The notes: generated by a model from the sequence alone, not told the origin. A stretch of DNA of 49,791 nucleotides from Blautia sp. (GCA_022770365.1 JALEHU010000070.1:1-49791); one strand, 5' to 3'. Positions 26,498 to 35,718 are shown, counted from the stretch's first letter. Translations and numbers: made by a program.

Positions 26498-27523
26498 TCA
26501 GAATAACTCCATCAGCCTGTCAATATCTTCTTTTTGTGTCGCCCAGCTGGCTGCAAATCGCACGACAGTATGAGAATCATCCAGTTTTTCCCAGAAACTG
26601 AATGACACTTTTTTCTGAAGTTCCTTCATCTGATTATTTTCAAGAATCAGAAACTGCTGATTTGTGGGAGAATCAATAAAGAATTTCTGTCCTTTTTTCC
26701 GGAATCCCTCTTTCATATATTCTGCCATCGTGGTGGCATGCTTACTGATTTCAAAGTAAAGATCATCTGTAAACAGTGTATCAAACTGCACACCAAGTAC
26801 GCGTCCCTTTGCCATAAGAGCACCATGCTGCTTGACGATCGTAAGAAAATGAGCCGGCATATTCTTTTTCGTAAACACCACTGCCTCTCCGCACAGAGCT
26901 CCCACTTTCGTTCCGCCGATATAAAAGACATCACAGTATTCTGCTACCTTTGGAAGAGTCACATCGGTATGTCTGCTCATAAGTCCATAACCCAGCCGCG
27001 CACCGTCCATATAGAGAGGAATCTGATATTTTCTGCAGATACCGGAGATGCTCTTTAATTCCTCTTCCGTGTACAGGGTACCATATTCTGTGGGATGTGA
27101 AATATAAACCATTCCCGGAAATACCATATGTTCATAGTTTTCATCATCCCAGAAACTCTCAAGAAGAGCCAGCAGTTCCAAGCTGTCGATTTTTCCCTGA
27201 TGCTGGGGAAGTGTCAGAACCTTATGGCCACAGGCTTCAATCGCTCCGGCTTCGTGAACGCTCACATGACCTGTCCGGGCTGCAACCACTCCCTCATATG
27301 GACGAAGCATGGAATCTATTACCACCTGATTCGTCTGGGTTCCGCCTGTCAGGAAAAAGATTTCTGCATCAGGACAGTTACAGGCACTGCGGATTTTTTC
27401 CTTTGCACTCTCACAGTAGTTATCACTTCCATATCCGGGAAGATGTTCCATATTTGTTTCAAGAAGGCGTTTCAGAATCTTTTCATGAGCACCTTCTGAA
27501 TAATCACATTCAAATGACAGCAT
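26498..27523 (-). CDS. ltaE: Low-specificity threonine aldolase-type PLP enzyme
   Basis: 341 residues. Fold-type I PLP enzyme with GTQTNQ (phosphate-binding region), DGARLGYGL (Asp that contacts the pyridine nitrogen) and FYIGGTKVGALCGE carrying the Schiff-base lysine. It cleaves threonine or allo-threonine to glycine and acetaldehyde. AAGGAG precedes the ATG. The gene sits alone between the dapL terminator and the aminopeptidase promoter, with an unusual nested palindrome at its own promoter. Confidence 0.9.
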   Translation of the reverse strand: MLSFECDYSEGAHEKILKRLLETNMEHLPGYGSDNYCESAKEKIRSACNCPDAEIFFLTGGTQTNQVVIDSMLRPYEGVVAARTGHVSVHEAGAIEACGHKVLTLPQHQGKIDSLELLALLESFWDDENYEHMVFPGMVYISHPTEYGTLYTEEELKSISGICRKYQIPLYMDGARLGYGLMSRHTDVTLPKVAEYCDVFYIGGTKVGALCGEAVVFTKKNMPAHFLTIVKQHGALMAKGRVLGVQFDTLFTDDLYFEISKHATTMAEYMKEGFRKKGQKFFIDSPTNQQFLILENNQMKELQKKVSFSFWEKLDDSHTVVRFAASWATQKEDIDRLMELF

Positions 27524-27564
27524 AATATTTCTCCTTCTTTTGTTTGTATGTATATTTTTCTATA

Positions 27565-27617
27565 TGATACACGGATTTCTCCGCACTTTGTGCTCCCAAA
27601 ATCCTTGTATCATTATA
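27565..27617 (-). promoter_or_regulatory. Threonine aldolase promoter with nested palindrome
   Basis: A TATAAT -10 box (27617-27612, minus) abuts a 48-base dyad of three nested perfect repeats: TGATACA/TGTATCA, GGATTT/AAATCC and GCAC/GTGC. A -35 is only weakly matched (TGGATT). With a start near 27605 the outer arm would be mostly untranscribed, so a DNA operator is as likely as an RNA hairpin. Confidence 0.6.
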
Positions 27618-27643
27618 TATCGAACCCCCTCCAAAATCCAGAC

Positions 27644-27678
27644 AAAAATGCTGCAGGAAAAAGGATCCTGCAGCATTT
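27644..27678 (-). terminator. Terminator of dapL
   Basis: AATGCTGCAGGA, loop, TCCTGCAGCATT, then TTTTG on the minus strand, 42 bases beyond the dapL stop. Confidence 0.9.
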
Positions 27679-27719
27679 CATGCTTTATATTCTGAATATT
27701 TCAAAACAAGATATTATTT

Positions 27720-28934
27720 TTACATTTTTGTAATACGTTCGATCGCTTCAACGGTATTTTCATAAGTACCGAACGCAGTCAGCCGGAAGAAGCCTTCTCC
27801 GTGAGCACCAAAGCCGGAACCGGGAGTTCCTACCACATGAGCTTTATCCAGAAGATAGTCAAAGAATTCCCAGGATGTCATCTGATCCGGTGTCTTCAGC
27901 CAGATGTACGGAGCATTGACACCGCCGGAAACAGAATATCCGGCATTTTTAAGGCCTTCATAAATAACCTTTGCATTGCGCATGTAATAATTGATCTGTT
28001 CTGTCAGCTGTGCTTTGCCTTCCGGAGAATAAACGGCTTCACCGGCACGCTGAACAATATATGGCGCGCCATTGAATTTCGTTCCATGGCGTCTTGCCCA
28101 CAGGGTGTGAAGTTTTACGCCGTCTCTTTCCAGTTCCTTCGGAACGACTGTAAAGCCAAGTCTCACACCGGTAAAGCCGGCATTCTTGGAGAAACTGCGA
28201 AGCTCGATCGCACATTCCGTGGCACCTTCACACTCATAAATAGAATGGGGAACATTTTCTTCCCGGATATATGCTTCGTAGGCCGCATCATAAATGATCA
28301 CTGCTCCGGTTTTATTGGCATAATCCACCCATTCCTGAAGCCTGTCTTTTGTAATGGCAGCTCCGCTGGGATTATTGGGGAAGCACAGATAAATCAGATC
28401 CGGCGTCTCCTCTGGAAGTTCCGGCAGAAATCCGTTTTCTTCTGTGCACGGCATGTAGATCACATCATCAAAATTCTCACGGGTGTGGTTATATTCCCCG
28501 GTTCGTCCCGCCATTACATTGGTATCCACATAAACCGGATAAACAGGGTCACATACTGCTACTTTATTATCCAGTCCGAATATTTCCTGAATGTTTCCTG
28601 AATCACTCTTTGCTCCATCCGAAACAAAAATTTCATCTGCAGTAATCCTGCATCCTCTGTCCTGATAATCGTTCTTTGCAATGGCATTGCGCAGGAAATC
28701 ATACCCAAGATCCGGGGCATAACCCCGGAAAGTTTCCGCATGAGCCATCTCGTCAACCGCATTGTGAAGTGATGTGATAATCGCAGGAGCCAGCGGCTGT
28801 GTCACATCACCGATACCAAGTCGGATAATTCTTGTTTCGGGATTTGCCTCCTGATACGCAGCTACCTTTTTTGCAACTGTAGAAAAAAGATAGCTTCCCT
28901 GCAATTTCAGATAATTTTTATTAACTGTAACCAT
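27720..28934 (-). CDS. dapL: LL-diaminopimelate aminotransferase
   Basis: 404 residues. Class I/II aminotransferase with DGAKSDSGNIQEIFG, CFPNNPSGAAIT, and SFSKNAGFTGVRLGFT containing the PLP lysine. These wordings are characteristic of DapL, which makes LL-diaminopimelate from tetrahydrodipicolinate in one step for lysine and peptidoglycan. It starts 73 bases after gatB on the same strand without a terminator between, so part of its expression may come from the glnA-gatB operon. Confidence 0.95.
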   Translation of the reverse strand: MVTVNKNYLKLQGSYLFSTVAKKVAAYQEANPETRIIRLGIGDVTQPLAPAIITSLHNAVDEMAHAETFRGYAPDLGYDFLRNAIAKNDYQDRGCRITADEIFVSDGAKSDSGNIQEIFGLDNKVAVCDPVYPVYVDTNVMAGRTGEYNHTRENFDDVIYMPCTEENGFLPELPEETPDLIYLCFPNNPSGAAITKDRLQEWVDYANKTGAVIIYDAAYEAYIREENVPHSIYECEGATECAIELRSFSKNAGFTGVRLGFTVVPKELERDGVKLHTLWARRHGTKFNGAPYIVQRAGEAVYSPEGKAQLTEQINYYMRNAKVIYEGLKNAGYSVSGGVNAPYIWLKTPDQMTSWEFFDYLLDKAHVVGTPGSGFGAHGEGFFRLTAFGTYENTVEAIERITKM

Positions 28935-29007
28935 TTTTCAATAATCTCCTGATCGTTCTTTTTTTGAAGACCTGATTTTCAGCTCTCCATGATGCAGATT
29001 TCTTCTG

Positions 29008-30447
29008 TTATCTGCGTTTTTCAATTTCTTTATTCAAAGCTTCCCTGACCGCATCCGGGCTTGCTTTGCCCTTCAGTTCTTTCATCATCTTTCCGACAAA
29101 GAAGCCAAATACTTTCTCTTTGCCCCCCAGAAGTTCCTCAAGCGGTCCCGGATTCTCTTCCAGAATCCTGTTCAGTGTTTCAGTAAGAAGACCTGTATCC
29201 TCCACAATTTTCAGACCATGCTCTTCAATATAGGAAACAGGATCAATATCCTCATCAAATACTTTTTCAAATACTTTCTTTGCATTCTGAGCACTGACTT
29301 CCTTTTTTTCCACCATAAGGATCAGGTTTGCAAGATGCTCCGGTGCAAAACTTACCTGCTCCGGATCCATGGCTTTTTCTTTCATCAGACGGAGGACTTC
29401 CACCATAAACCAGTTGGCTGCTTTTTTTGCATTTCCGCAAAGCTGCGCGGTATTTTCAAAAAGCTCCGAAAGTGACCTGGATTCTGTGAGAATTCCGGCA
29501 TCATATGCAGGAAGACCATACTCCTTTTGGTAGCGCTGCTGTTTTTCCTCACGGAGCTCCGGCTGGGAAGCTCTCAGCTCCTGGATCCATGCATCGGAAA
29601 TATGAACCGGCGGAAGATCCGGATCCGGGAAATAACGGTAATCCTTGGCAACCTCTTTGGAACGCATTGCATGGGAAGATTCTTTGTTGTCGTCCCAGCG
29701 GCGTGTTTCCTGAATGACCGGTCTTCCCATTTCCAGAAGCTCGATCTGGCGCTCACGCTCTCCCTCTATCGCTCTCGCAATGGCTTTGAAGGAGTTCAGG
29801 TTTTTCATTTCTGTTCTTGTTCCGAATTTCTCAGTGCCTGCTTCACGGACAGAAAGGTTTACGTCTGCACGCATGGAACCTTCCTGAAGCTTGCAGTCGG
29901 AAACACCCAGATACTGCATCATGCAGCGGAGCTTTTCAAGGTAGGCTATGACCTCCTCAGAGCTTCTCATATCAGGCTCGGAAACAATTTCAATCAGCGG
30001 CACACCGCTCCGGTTATAATCCACCAGAGAGCAGTCCTCCCATTCGTCATGGATGAGCTTTCCGGCATCCTCTTCCATATGCATCTCATGGATACGGACT
30101 TTTTTCTTTCCGGCAGATGTCACGATCTCCACCCATCCATCATGACAGATCGGCAGATAAAGCTGTGAAATCTGATAGTTCTGAGGATTATCCGGATAAA
30201 AATAATTCTTTCGGTCAAATTTGCAGTACTGGTTGATCTGACAGTTTGCGGCAATTCCCGCCTTAAGGGCAAACTCCACTACTTTTTTATTCAAAACAGG
30301 GAGAGAACCCGGCATACCTGTACATACAGGGCAGGTATGGGTATTGGGCGCTCCGCCGAACTCTGTTGAACAGCCGCAGAAAATCTTTGTTTTGGTGGCA
30401 AGTTCCACATGAACCTCCAGACCAATGATTGTCTCATACTGTTTCAT
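29008..30447 (-). CDS. gatB: Asp-tRNA(Asn)/Glu-tRNA(Gln) amidotransferase subunit B
   Basis: 479 residues, opening YETIIGLEVHVELATKTKIF. The zinc-binding cysteines are in FCGCSTEFGGAPNTHTCPVC, and LQEGSMRADVNLS is another signature; the C-terminal helical and YqeY-like tail (about 330-479) contacts the tRNA. Kinase/transamidase subunit of GatCAB. Its ATG overlaps the gatA stop by 4 bases. Last gene of the predicted glnA-ANTAR-aspS-gatCAB operon. Confidence 0.97.
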   Translation of the reverse strand: MKQYETIIGLEVHVELATKTKIFCGCSTEFGGAPNTHTCPVCTGMPGSLPVLNKKVVEFALKAGIAANCQINQYCKFDRKNYFYPDNPQNYQISQLYLPICHDGWVEIVTSAGKKKVRIHEMHMEEDAGKLIHDEWEDCSLVDYNRSGVPLIEIVSEPDMRSSEEVIAYLEKLRCMMQYLGVSDCKLQEGSMRADVNLSVREAGTEKFGTRTEMKNLNSFKAIARAIEGERERQIELLEMGRPVIQETRRWDDNKESSHAMRSKEVAKDYRYFPDPDLPPVHISDAWIQELRASQPELREEKQQRYQKEYGLPAYDAGILTESRSLSELFENTAQLCGNAKKAANWFMVEVLRLMKEKAMDPEQVSFAPEHLANLILMVEKKEVSAQNAKKVFEKVFDEDIDPVSYIEEHGLKIVEDTGLLTETLNRILEENPGPLEELLGGKEKVFGFFVGKMMKELKGKASPDAVREALNKEIEKRR

Positions 30448-31916
30448 GCTTTTCTGCCTCCTTCCTCAGCTGTGGGAAATGCACCGCGGCAGGTCTCATA
30501 TTCCTTCGCTGCACGCAGGATTTTCTTTTCCATAAAACAGTCTCCGATCATCTGGATACCGACAGGAAGACCTGCACTGTCCATGCCGCAGGGAACTGTA
30601 ATTCCCGGAAGGCCGCACAGGTTCACAGCAACCGTGTAAATATCGCCCAGGTACATGGCAAGCGGATCTTTCAGGCTCTCTCCGATCTTCGGTGCCGTAT
30701 ACGGTGCCGCGGGAGCCAGAAGGACATCATATTTTTCGAAAGCACTGTCAAATTCCTTCTTGATCAGCGCTTTTGTCTTCAGTGCCTTCAGATAATAGGC
30801 ATCATAATATCCGGAGCTTAAAACAAAGGATCCCAGCATGATTCGCCGCTTCACTTCTTCTCCGAAACCCTCGGTCCTTGTTTTCTTGTACATATCATGA
30901 AGTCCTTCATAGTCTTTTGCCCGATATCCGTATTTGACGCCGTCAAAACGTTCCAGGTTGGAGCTGGCTTCCGCACTGGCAATAATATAATAAGCCGGAA
31001 TCATATATTCCGTTGTTTTCATTGAGAAGAATTCCACAATCGCACCCTGCCCGGTAAGAATTTTCAGCACATCCATAAAAGCCGCTTTTACTTCCGGATC
31101 CAGGCCTTCTGCGAGGTATTCCTTGGGAACGCCGAATTTCATTCCCATCAGTTTCCCTTCCATATCTTTTGTAAAATTCAGATCCTGTCTTTCGATAGAG
31201 GTACTGTCTTTGGGATCATGACCTGCTATAATCTCAAGAAGAGCCGCACAGTCGGACACATCCTTTCCAACCGGACCGATCTGATCCAGAGATGAGGCAT
31301 ATGCTACAAGCCCATAGCGGGATACGGTTCCATAAGTAGGCTTAATGCCTGTCACACCGCAGAAAGAACTTGGCTGGCGGATGGAACCGCCTGTATCAGA
31401 TCCCAGTGCAAGATACGTCTCTCCTGCTGCAACTGCCGCGCAGGAACCGCCGGAGGAACCGCCGGGTACACGCTCTGTATCCCATGGATTTCTGGTGATG
31501 CCGTATGCGGATGTTTCTGTGGTGCTTCCCATAGCAAATTCATCCATATTCGTCTTGCCGATAATGACCAGTCCGGCACGTTCCAGACGGTCAATGACTT
31601 CCGCATTGTACTGCGGTACAAAGTTTTCCAGAATTTTTGATGCACATGTGGTTGTTTTGCCTTTCATACAGATATTATCTTTTATCGCAATGGGCACACC
31701 GGTAAGAGGACCCGTATAAGTTCCGTCTTCAATCCCTTTCTGTACCTGTTTCGCCCTTGCAAAGGCTTCTTTTTTATAAGTATCCAGATAAGCATGGATT
31801 TTAGGATCCTTTTTCTCGATCGGATCAAAAACATGTTTCACGCCATCCAGTACACTGATCTGATGCTGTTTTATTTTTTCCGCAAGCTGTAATGCGGTAA
31901 GTTTATCCAGATCCAT
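30444..31916 (-). CDS. gatA: Asp-tRNA(Asn)/Glu-tRNA(Gln) amidotransferase subunit A (glutaminase)
   Basis: 490 residues from ATG 31916 (AGGAG upstream; the 29-codon extension overlaps gatC and is rejected). Amidase-signature triad: Lys in VPIAIKDNI, Ser in TGGSIRQPSSFCG, and the GGSSGGSCAAVAAG loop. It releases ammonia from glutamine for GatB. Coupled to gatB by a 4-base overlap and 53 bases after gatC. Confidence 0.97.
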   Translation of the reverse strand: MDLDKLTALQLAEKIKQHQISVLDGVKHVFDPIEKKDPKIHAYLDTYKKEAFARAKQVQKGIEDGTYTGPLTGVPIAIKDNICMKGKTTTCASKILENFVPQYNAEVIDRLERAGLVIIGKTNMDEFAMGSTTETSAYGITRNPWDTERVPGGSSGGSCAAVAAGETYLALGSDTGGSIRQPSSFCGVTGIKPTYGTVSRYGLVAYASSLDQIGPVGKDVSDCAALLEIIAGHDPKDSTSIERQDLNFTKDMEGKLMGMKFGVPKEYLAEGLDPEVKAAFMDVLKILTGQGAIVEFFSMKTTEYMIPAYYIIASAEASSNLERFDGVKYGYRAKDYEGLHDMYKKTRTEGFGEEVKRRIMLGSFVLSSGYYDAYYLKALKTKALIKKEFDSAFEKYDVLLAPAAPYTAPKIGESLKDPLAMYLGDIYTVAVNLCGLPGITVPCGMDSAGLPVGIQMIGDCFMEKKILRAAKEYETCRGAFPTAEEGGRKA

Positions 31917-31969
31917 TGTCTCATTTCTCCTATTCTGTAATGATGGGGCAGACGACACCGCCTCTTGTA

Positions 31970-32266
31970 TCAGCCTATTGTTTTTGGAACCTGATACTGC
32001 CATTCCTTAGCTTTCGGTGCATTTGCAAGCATTGCTTCCTTATTATCACCGTTAGTCACCACATCTTCCCGAAACATATTACTGTCCCCGAAAATATGAG
32101 AAAGAGGCTCTGTATTATCCGTATCCAGTTCATCCAGTTTTTCTACATAATCCAGCATTCTCTGCATATCTGCTTTCGCTTTTTCTTTTTCTTCTTCACT
32201 TAAAGAAAGCTTGGCAAGAATGCAGACATTTTCCATGGTCTCATCATCAATTATTTTTGCCATCAA
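31970..32266 (-). CDS. gatC: Asp-tRNA(Asn)/Glu-tRNA(Gln) amidotransferase subunit C
   Basis: 98 residues, normal length for GatC. CILAKLSLSEEEKEKAK and LDELDTDNTEPLSHIF are the family signature regions that wrap around the A/B interface. It lies 20 bases after aspS, so the tRNA synthetase that produces the mischarged Asp-tRNA(Asn) and the enzyme that repairs it are cotranscribed. Confidence 0.95.
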   Translation of the reverse strand: MMAKIIDDETMENVCILAKLSLSEEEKEKAKADMQRMLDYVEKLDELDTDNTEPLSHIFGDSNMFREDVVTNGDNKEAMLANAPKAKEWQYQVPKTIG

Positions 32267-32286
32267 TAGTCTCCTTCCTTCTGTAC

Positions 32287-33618
32287 TTACGGTTCAAGTC
32301 TGTTCAGATCACGGGGGAACAGACAGGTCTCTCTGACATTCTCCTCACCGAGAAGCTGCATGGTCAGTCGTTCCAGGCCGATACCAAGACCTCCGTGAGG
32401 CGGCATTCCATGTTTGAATGTATCCAGATACTGCTCCATACCTTCCTCTTCCATGCCGCGGGCTGCAATCTTTGCTTTCAGAGCATTATAGTCATGGATT
32501 CGCTGGCCGCCTGTGGTAATTTCCAGTCCATGGAACAGAAGGTCAAAACTCAGCGTAAATCTTTCATCCGCCGGATCATCCATTGCATAGAACGGTCTCT
32601 TTTTGGAAGGATAATGTGTGACAAATACAAAATCCGCATTATACTCTTCTTTAAAATACTGTCCGATCAGAGCTTCTTCTTCCGGTTCCAGATCAAAAAG
32701 ATTACGGATCTTTCTGTCATATTTTTTGGATACCAGCTGTTTGGCTTCATCAAAACGTACAGCCGGAATTCTGGAAGCATCCGGAAGCTTCACTTTCAAA
32801 ATTTCAAGTTCTTTTGCATAATCTTTTTTAAGCAGTTCCATTGCGTATTGAAGGAATCCTGTCTCCATAGCCATGATCTCTTCAAATCCGTCAATATAAC
32901 CCATCTCAAAATCCAGACTGGTATATTCATTCAGATGGCGCTTGGTATTATGCTTCTCTGCACGGAAAACGGGGCCGGTCTCAAATACACGATCAAAAAC
33001 ACCTACCATCATCTGTTTATAGAACTGAGGACTCTGGGCGAGTACTGCAGGCTTATGGAAATAGCTTAATTTGAACAGGTTCGCACCACCTTCCGCACCT
33101 CTTGCGCCGATCTTCGGGGTATGAATTTCCGTAAATCCATGAGCATAAAGGTAGTCACGGAACGCTCTGACCAGTGCTTCCTGTATTTTGAATTTAGACC
33201 TCTCCTGGATATTGCGGAGAGCAATTGGACGAAGATTCAGCTTGGCCTCCAGAGAAGTGTTCAGTTTCCATTTGTCAATGGCCATAGGAAGCGGTTCCGC
33301 AGGAGAAGATAGAATTTCGATGCCAGTGATTCTCAGTTCCCTTCCGTGTGGTGCGCGTTCCTCTTCTGTGACAATTCCTGTAACGCGGACTGTCATGGCT
33401 TCTTTGAGGTCATGAATGGATATATCTGCTTTTTCATTTTCAAGCACGGTCTGAAACAGACCTTCCCGCCGTCTCAGGATTACAAAGGCCACGTCACCCA
33501 TATTACGGATGCTGTGAATTGCTCCGTCTATGACAGCCGTCTGATTCAGGGCAGAATCTCCCAGCAGTGTATCCCAGTCGGTGACTTCTTTTTCCCATCT
33601 TCCATCCAAAATTTCCAT
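32287..33618 (-). CDS. aspS: Aspartyl-tRNA synthetase, archaeal-type, probably non-discriminating
   Basis: 443 residues from ATG 33618 (GGAGG 8 bases upstream; the five-codon extension is rejected). At about 440 residues it lacks the bacterial insertion domain of the 590-residue AspRS and follows the archaeal/AsnRS-like layout: N-terminal OB fold, then FTEIHTPKIGARGAEGGANLF (motif 1-2 region), FRAEKHNTKRHLNEYTSLD (motif 2), and GGLGIGLERLTMQL (motif 3). Placement 20 bases from gatCAB indicates a non-discriminating enzyme that charges tRNA(Asn) with Asp; that specificity is inferred. It starts 20 bases behind the ANTAR regulator gene. Confidence 0.9.
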   Translation of the reverse strand: MEILDGRWEKEVTDWDTLLGDSALNQTAVIDGAIHSIRNMGDVAFVILRRREGLFQTVLENEKADISIHDLKEAMTVRVTGIVTEEERAPHGRELRITGIEILSSPAEPLPMAIDKWKLNTSLEAKLNLRPIALRNIQERSKFKIQEALVRAFRDYLYAHGFTEIHTPKIGARGAEGGANLFKLSYFHKPAVLAQSPQFYKQMMVGVFDRVFETGPVFRAEKHNTKRHLNEYTSLDFEMGYIDGFEEIMAMETGFLQYAMELLKKDYAKELEILKVKLPDASRIPAVRFDEAKQLVSKKYDRKIRNLFDLEPEEEALIGQYFKEEYNADFVFVTHYPSKKRPFYAMDDPADERFTLSFDLLFHGLEITTGGQRIHDYNALKAKIAARGMEEEGMEQYLDTFKHGMPPHGGLGIGLERLTMQLLGEENVRETCLFPRDLNRLEP

Positions 33619-33638
33619 TTCCTCATCCTCCATTTATG

Positions 33639-34193
33639 TCATATTTCATCATAAAACAACATCAGCAGCATCTGTGCCGTTTCCACCATATTGGTTCCGG
33701 AGTCCATGCTGCATTTCTGTATATAGCGGTAAGCTTCCTCCTCGCTGAGTCGGTTCCGCTGCATTAACATCATTTTTGCATTGGAGATATAGTTCTGTTC
33801 CTTCCATGTGCGGAGCTTCGGTTTTTTCCTGTCTTTTCTTGCCCGTCTCTCAATCTGTCCAAGAACCATGTTCACAGTGTTCAGAAGATCACTGGATTTC
33901 ATCGGGATCTGAATAGACAGAACAGATACCGGTGCCTCACTGATGACCCGGGCAGATGCAAGAAGAATCATCTCAAAACTTTTTGGCAGGCACTCTTTCA
34001 GAGCATGATAATACATGTCTGAAAGATGATATCCGCAGATCAGAATTCCGCAATCCAGTTCCGAAATACTCGCAAGTGCATTTGATGCAGTATTGCATAC
34101 TGCTGCAACCGTAAATCCGTGTCTTACAAGGATTGTACGTATCTTCTTTGCATCTTCAATTTTCGGTAACGCAATCACGATGCTGACGCTCAT
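33639..34193 (-). CDS. ANTAR-domain RNA-binding antiterminator with degenerate receiver domain
   Basis: 184 residues. The C-terminal 50 (about 133-181, NYISNAKMMLMQRNRLSEEEAYRYIQKCSMD) match the ANTAR domain, which binds hexaloop RNA hairpins and blocks terminators. The N-terminal 120 residues resemble a response-regulator receiver, but the phospho-Asp position is Gly54 (CGILICGYHLSD) and the acidic pair after beta-1 is absent (VIALPKIED); Lys99 is kept. Phosphorylation is therefore unlikely and another signal must be used. The gene lies 65 bases downstream of glnA and 20 bases before aspS in one apparent operon. Candidate targets are the hexaloop leaders of glnA, pyrG, glnN and amt. No sensor kinase is present in the window. 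Confidence 0.88.
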   Translation of the reverse strand: MSVSIVIALPKIEDAKKIRTILVRHGFTVAAVCNTASNALASISELDCGILICGYHLSDMYYHALKECLPKSFEMILLASARVISEAPVSVLSIQIPMKSSDLLNTVNMVLGQIERRARKDRKKPKLRTWKEQNYISNAKMMLMQRNRLSEEEAYRYIQKCSMDSGTNMVETAQMLLMLFYDEI

Positions 34194-34258
34194 ACAATGC
34201 CACTCCTCTTTCGCCGCAACCGAATAAATCGGTGAAACGAACTGATGAAACGCCCACC

Positions 34259-35581
34259 TTAAATTCGATATAAATAATTTTCAATTTCCCACTGAGTTAC
34301 CTGTCTTGTATATTTCAGCCATTCCTTCTTCTTGGAAGCTGCATATTTCTCACAGAATTTCTTTCCGAGAATTTCTTCCATCCAGGTGCTCTGTTCAAAA
34401 AGTTCAATTGCATCCTTCAGGGTTTCCGGAAGGTTTTCCACTTCCGCAACCGGAACTTCATAGTCTGAATCCGAACAATTGGAGGCCTGCGCGGGTTCGA
34501 TTTTCTTATTGATTCCGTCCAGCCCCGCCGCCAGGCAAAGTGCAAATACAAGATATGGATTGGAAGCCGCATCCGGACTTCTCATTTCGATTCTCGTATC
34601 TCCTTTTCTGGCAACAGGAACTCTCACCAGGGAATTCTGATTGTTCTTCGTCCAGGTAAGCTCTGTCGGTGCTTCATATCCCGGAACAAGACGCTTGTAG
34701 GAATTTACCAGAGGATTGGTGATAAGAGCCATCTCTCTGCTGTGAGCAAGAAGCCCTCCGATAAAATAGTAAGCTTCCTGACTGAGTTCCCCGGGATTAT
34801 CCTGATTTTCGAATATATTTCTTCCATTTTTAAATAACGAAAAACTGATATGCATCCCGGAACCATTTACCTCTGCTCTCGGTTTCGGCATAAATGTCGC
34901 ATGCAGACCATGACGTTTGGCAATTGTACGCACCGTCATTTTAAATGTCATCACGCGGTCAGCCATTTCATTGACTTCACCATTCTTGAAATCAATTTCA
35001 TGCTGTGCAGGTGCAGTTTCATGATGGGATGACTGTACCTCAATTCCCATATCTTCCAGATTCAGTACAATATCACGTCTGGCATTCTCTCCCAGATCCA
35101 GCGGGCTCATGTCAAGATAACCGGCTTTTTCATGAGTCACTGTTGTAGGCATTCCATTGTCATCTGCATGGAACAGAAAAAACTCGCATTCCGTATCAAT
35201 GTAACAGGTGTATCCTTCTGCCTTTGCCCTATCAGAAATCTTTTTCAGAATATATCTCGGACTGCTGACATAGGGAGTACCGTCTGCCTTGCAGAGATCG
35301 CACATCAAACGTGCCACTTTTCCCTGCTGCGGGCGCCAAGGAAGAAGGGTAAAAGTACCCGGATCCGGACACAGATAAAGATCCGGTTCTCTGTCTTCTG
35401 CCACCCCGGCTATAAAACTTGCATCCACCGTAATTTCATTATTCAATGCCCGTGGAAGCTCCCGAACCGTAACAGCAATATTCTTCATTGTACCGAACAT
35501 ATCTGTAAACTGAAGACGGACAAATTCTACATCCTCTTCTTCAGCGATCTGCAATACTTCCTCTCTGGTATAATTCCCCAT
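34259..35581 (-). CDS. glnA: Glutamine synthetase, type I
   Basis: 440 residues from ATG 35581 (AAGGAG 8 bases upstream; the ATG two codons earlier is too close). GSI motifs: DTECEFFLF (metal Glu), HHETAPAQHEIDFK, KPRAEVNGSGMHISFSLF (MPKP.. ammonia/metal loop), TWTKNNQNSLVRVP and RIEMRSPDAASNPYL. The short length without the adenylylation Tyr loop fits the Bacillus/Clostridium GSI-alpha group, which is controlled by feedback and by protein partners rather than by adenylylation. First gene of the glnA-ANTAR-aspS-gatCAB operon, under a hexaloop/terminator leader. A second, type III enzyme lies at 45466. Confidence 0.96.
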   Translation of the reverse strand: MGNYTREEVLQIAEEEDVEFVRLQFTDMFGTMKNIAVTVRELPRALNNEITVDASFIAGVAEDREPDLYLCPDPGTFTLLPWRPQQGKVARLMCDLCKADGTPYVSSPRYILKKISDRAKAEGYTCYIDTECEFFLFHADDNGMPTTVTHEKAGYLDMSPLDLGENARRDIVLNLEDMGIEVQSSHHETAPAQHEIDFKNGEVNEMADRVMTFKMTVRTIAKRHGLHATFMPKPRAEVNGSGMHISFSLFKNGRNIFENQDNPGELSQEAYYFIGGLLAHSREMALITNPLVNSYKRLVPGYEAPTELTWTKNNQNSLVRVPVARKGDTRIEMRSPDAASNPYLVFALCLAAGLDGINKKIEPAQASNCSDSDYEVPVAEVENLPETLKDAIELFEQSTWMEEILGKKFCEKYAASKKKEWLKYTRQVTQWEIENYLYRI

Positions 35582-35666
35582 TATCATCTCTCCTTATCAC
35601 TTCATTTTAAGTATACCGAAAAATGTAAAAACACATTCCGAATAATCCATCATCTCAATTTTTATT

Positions 35667-35718
35667 AAAAAAGAGCGCACTTCTGGAATGTTTCTCATCC
35701 AAAAGAACGCCCTTGTTC
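35667..35718 (-). promoter_or_regulatory. glnA leader: ANTAR-type hexaloop overlapping a terminator
   Basis: Minus strand GAAC, loop AAGGGC, GTTC (35718-35705). The loop has A1 and G4 as in known ANTAR target hairpins. Its loop and 3' arm also form the 5' arm of a terminator (AGGGCG..CTTTTGG pairing with CCAGAAG..CGCTCT, then TTTTTT, 35713-35667), so the two folds exclude each other. The hairpin lies about 2 bases from the predicted transcription start. Confidence 0.8.
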
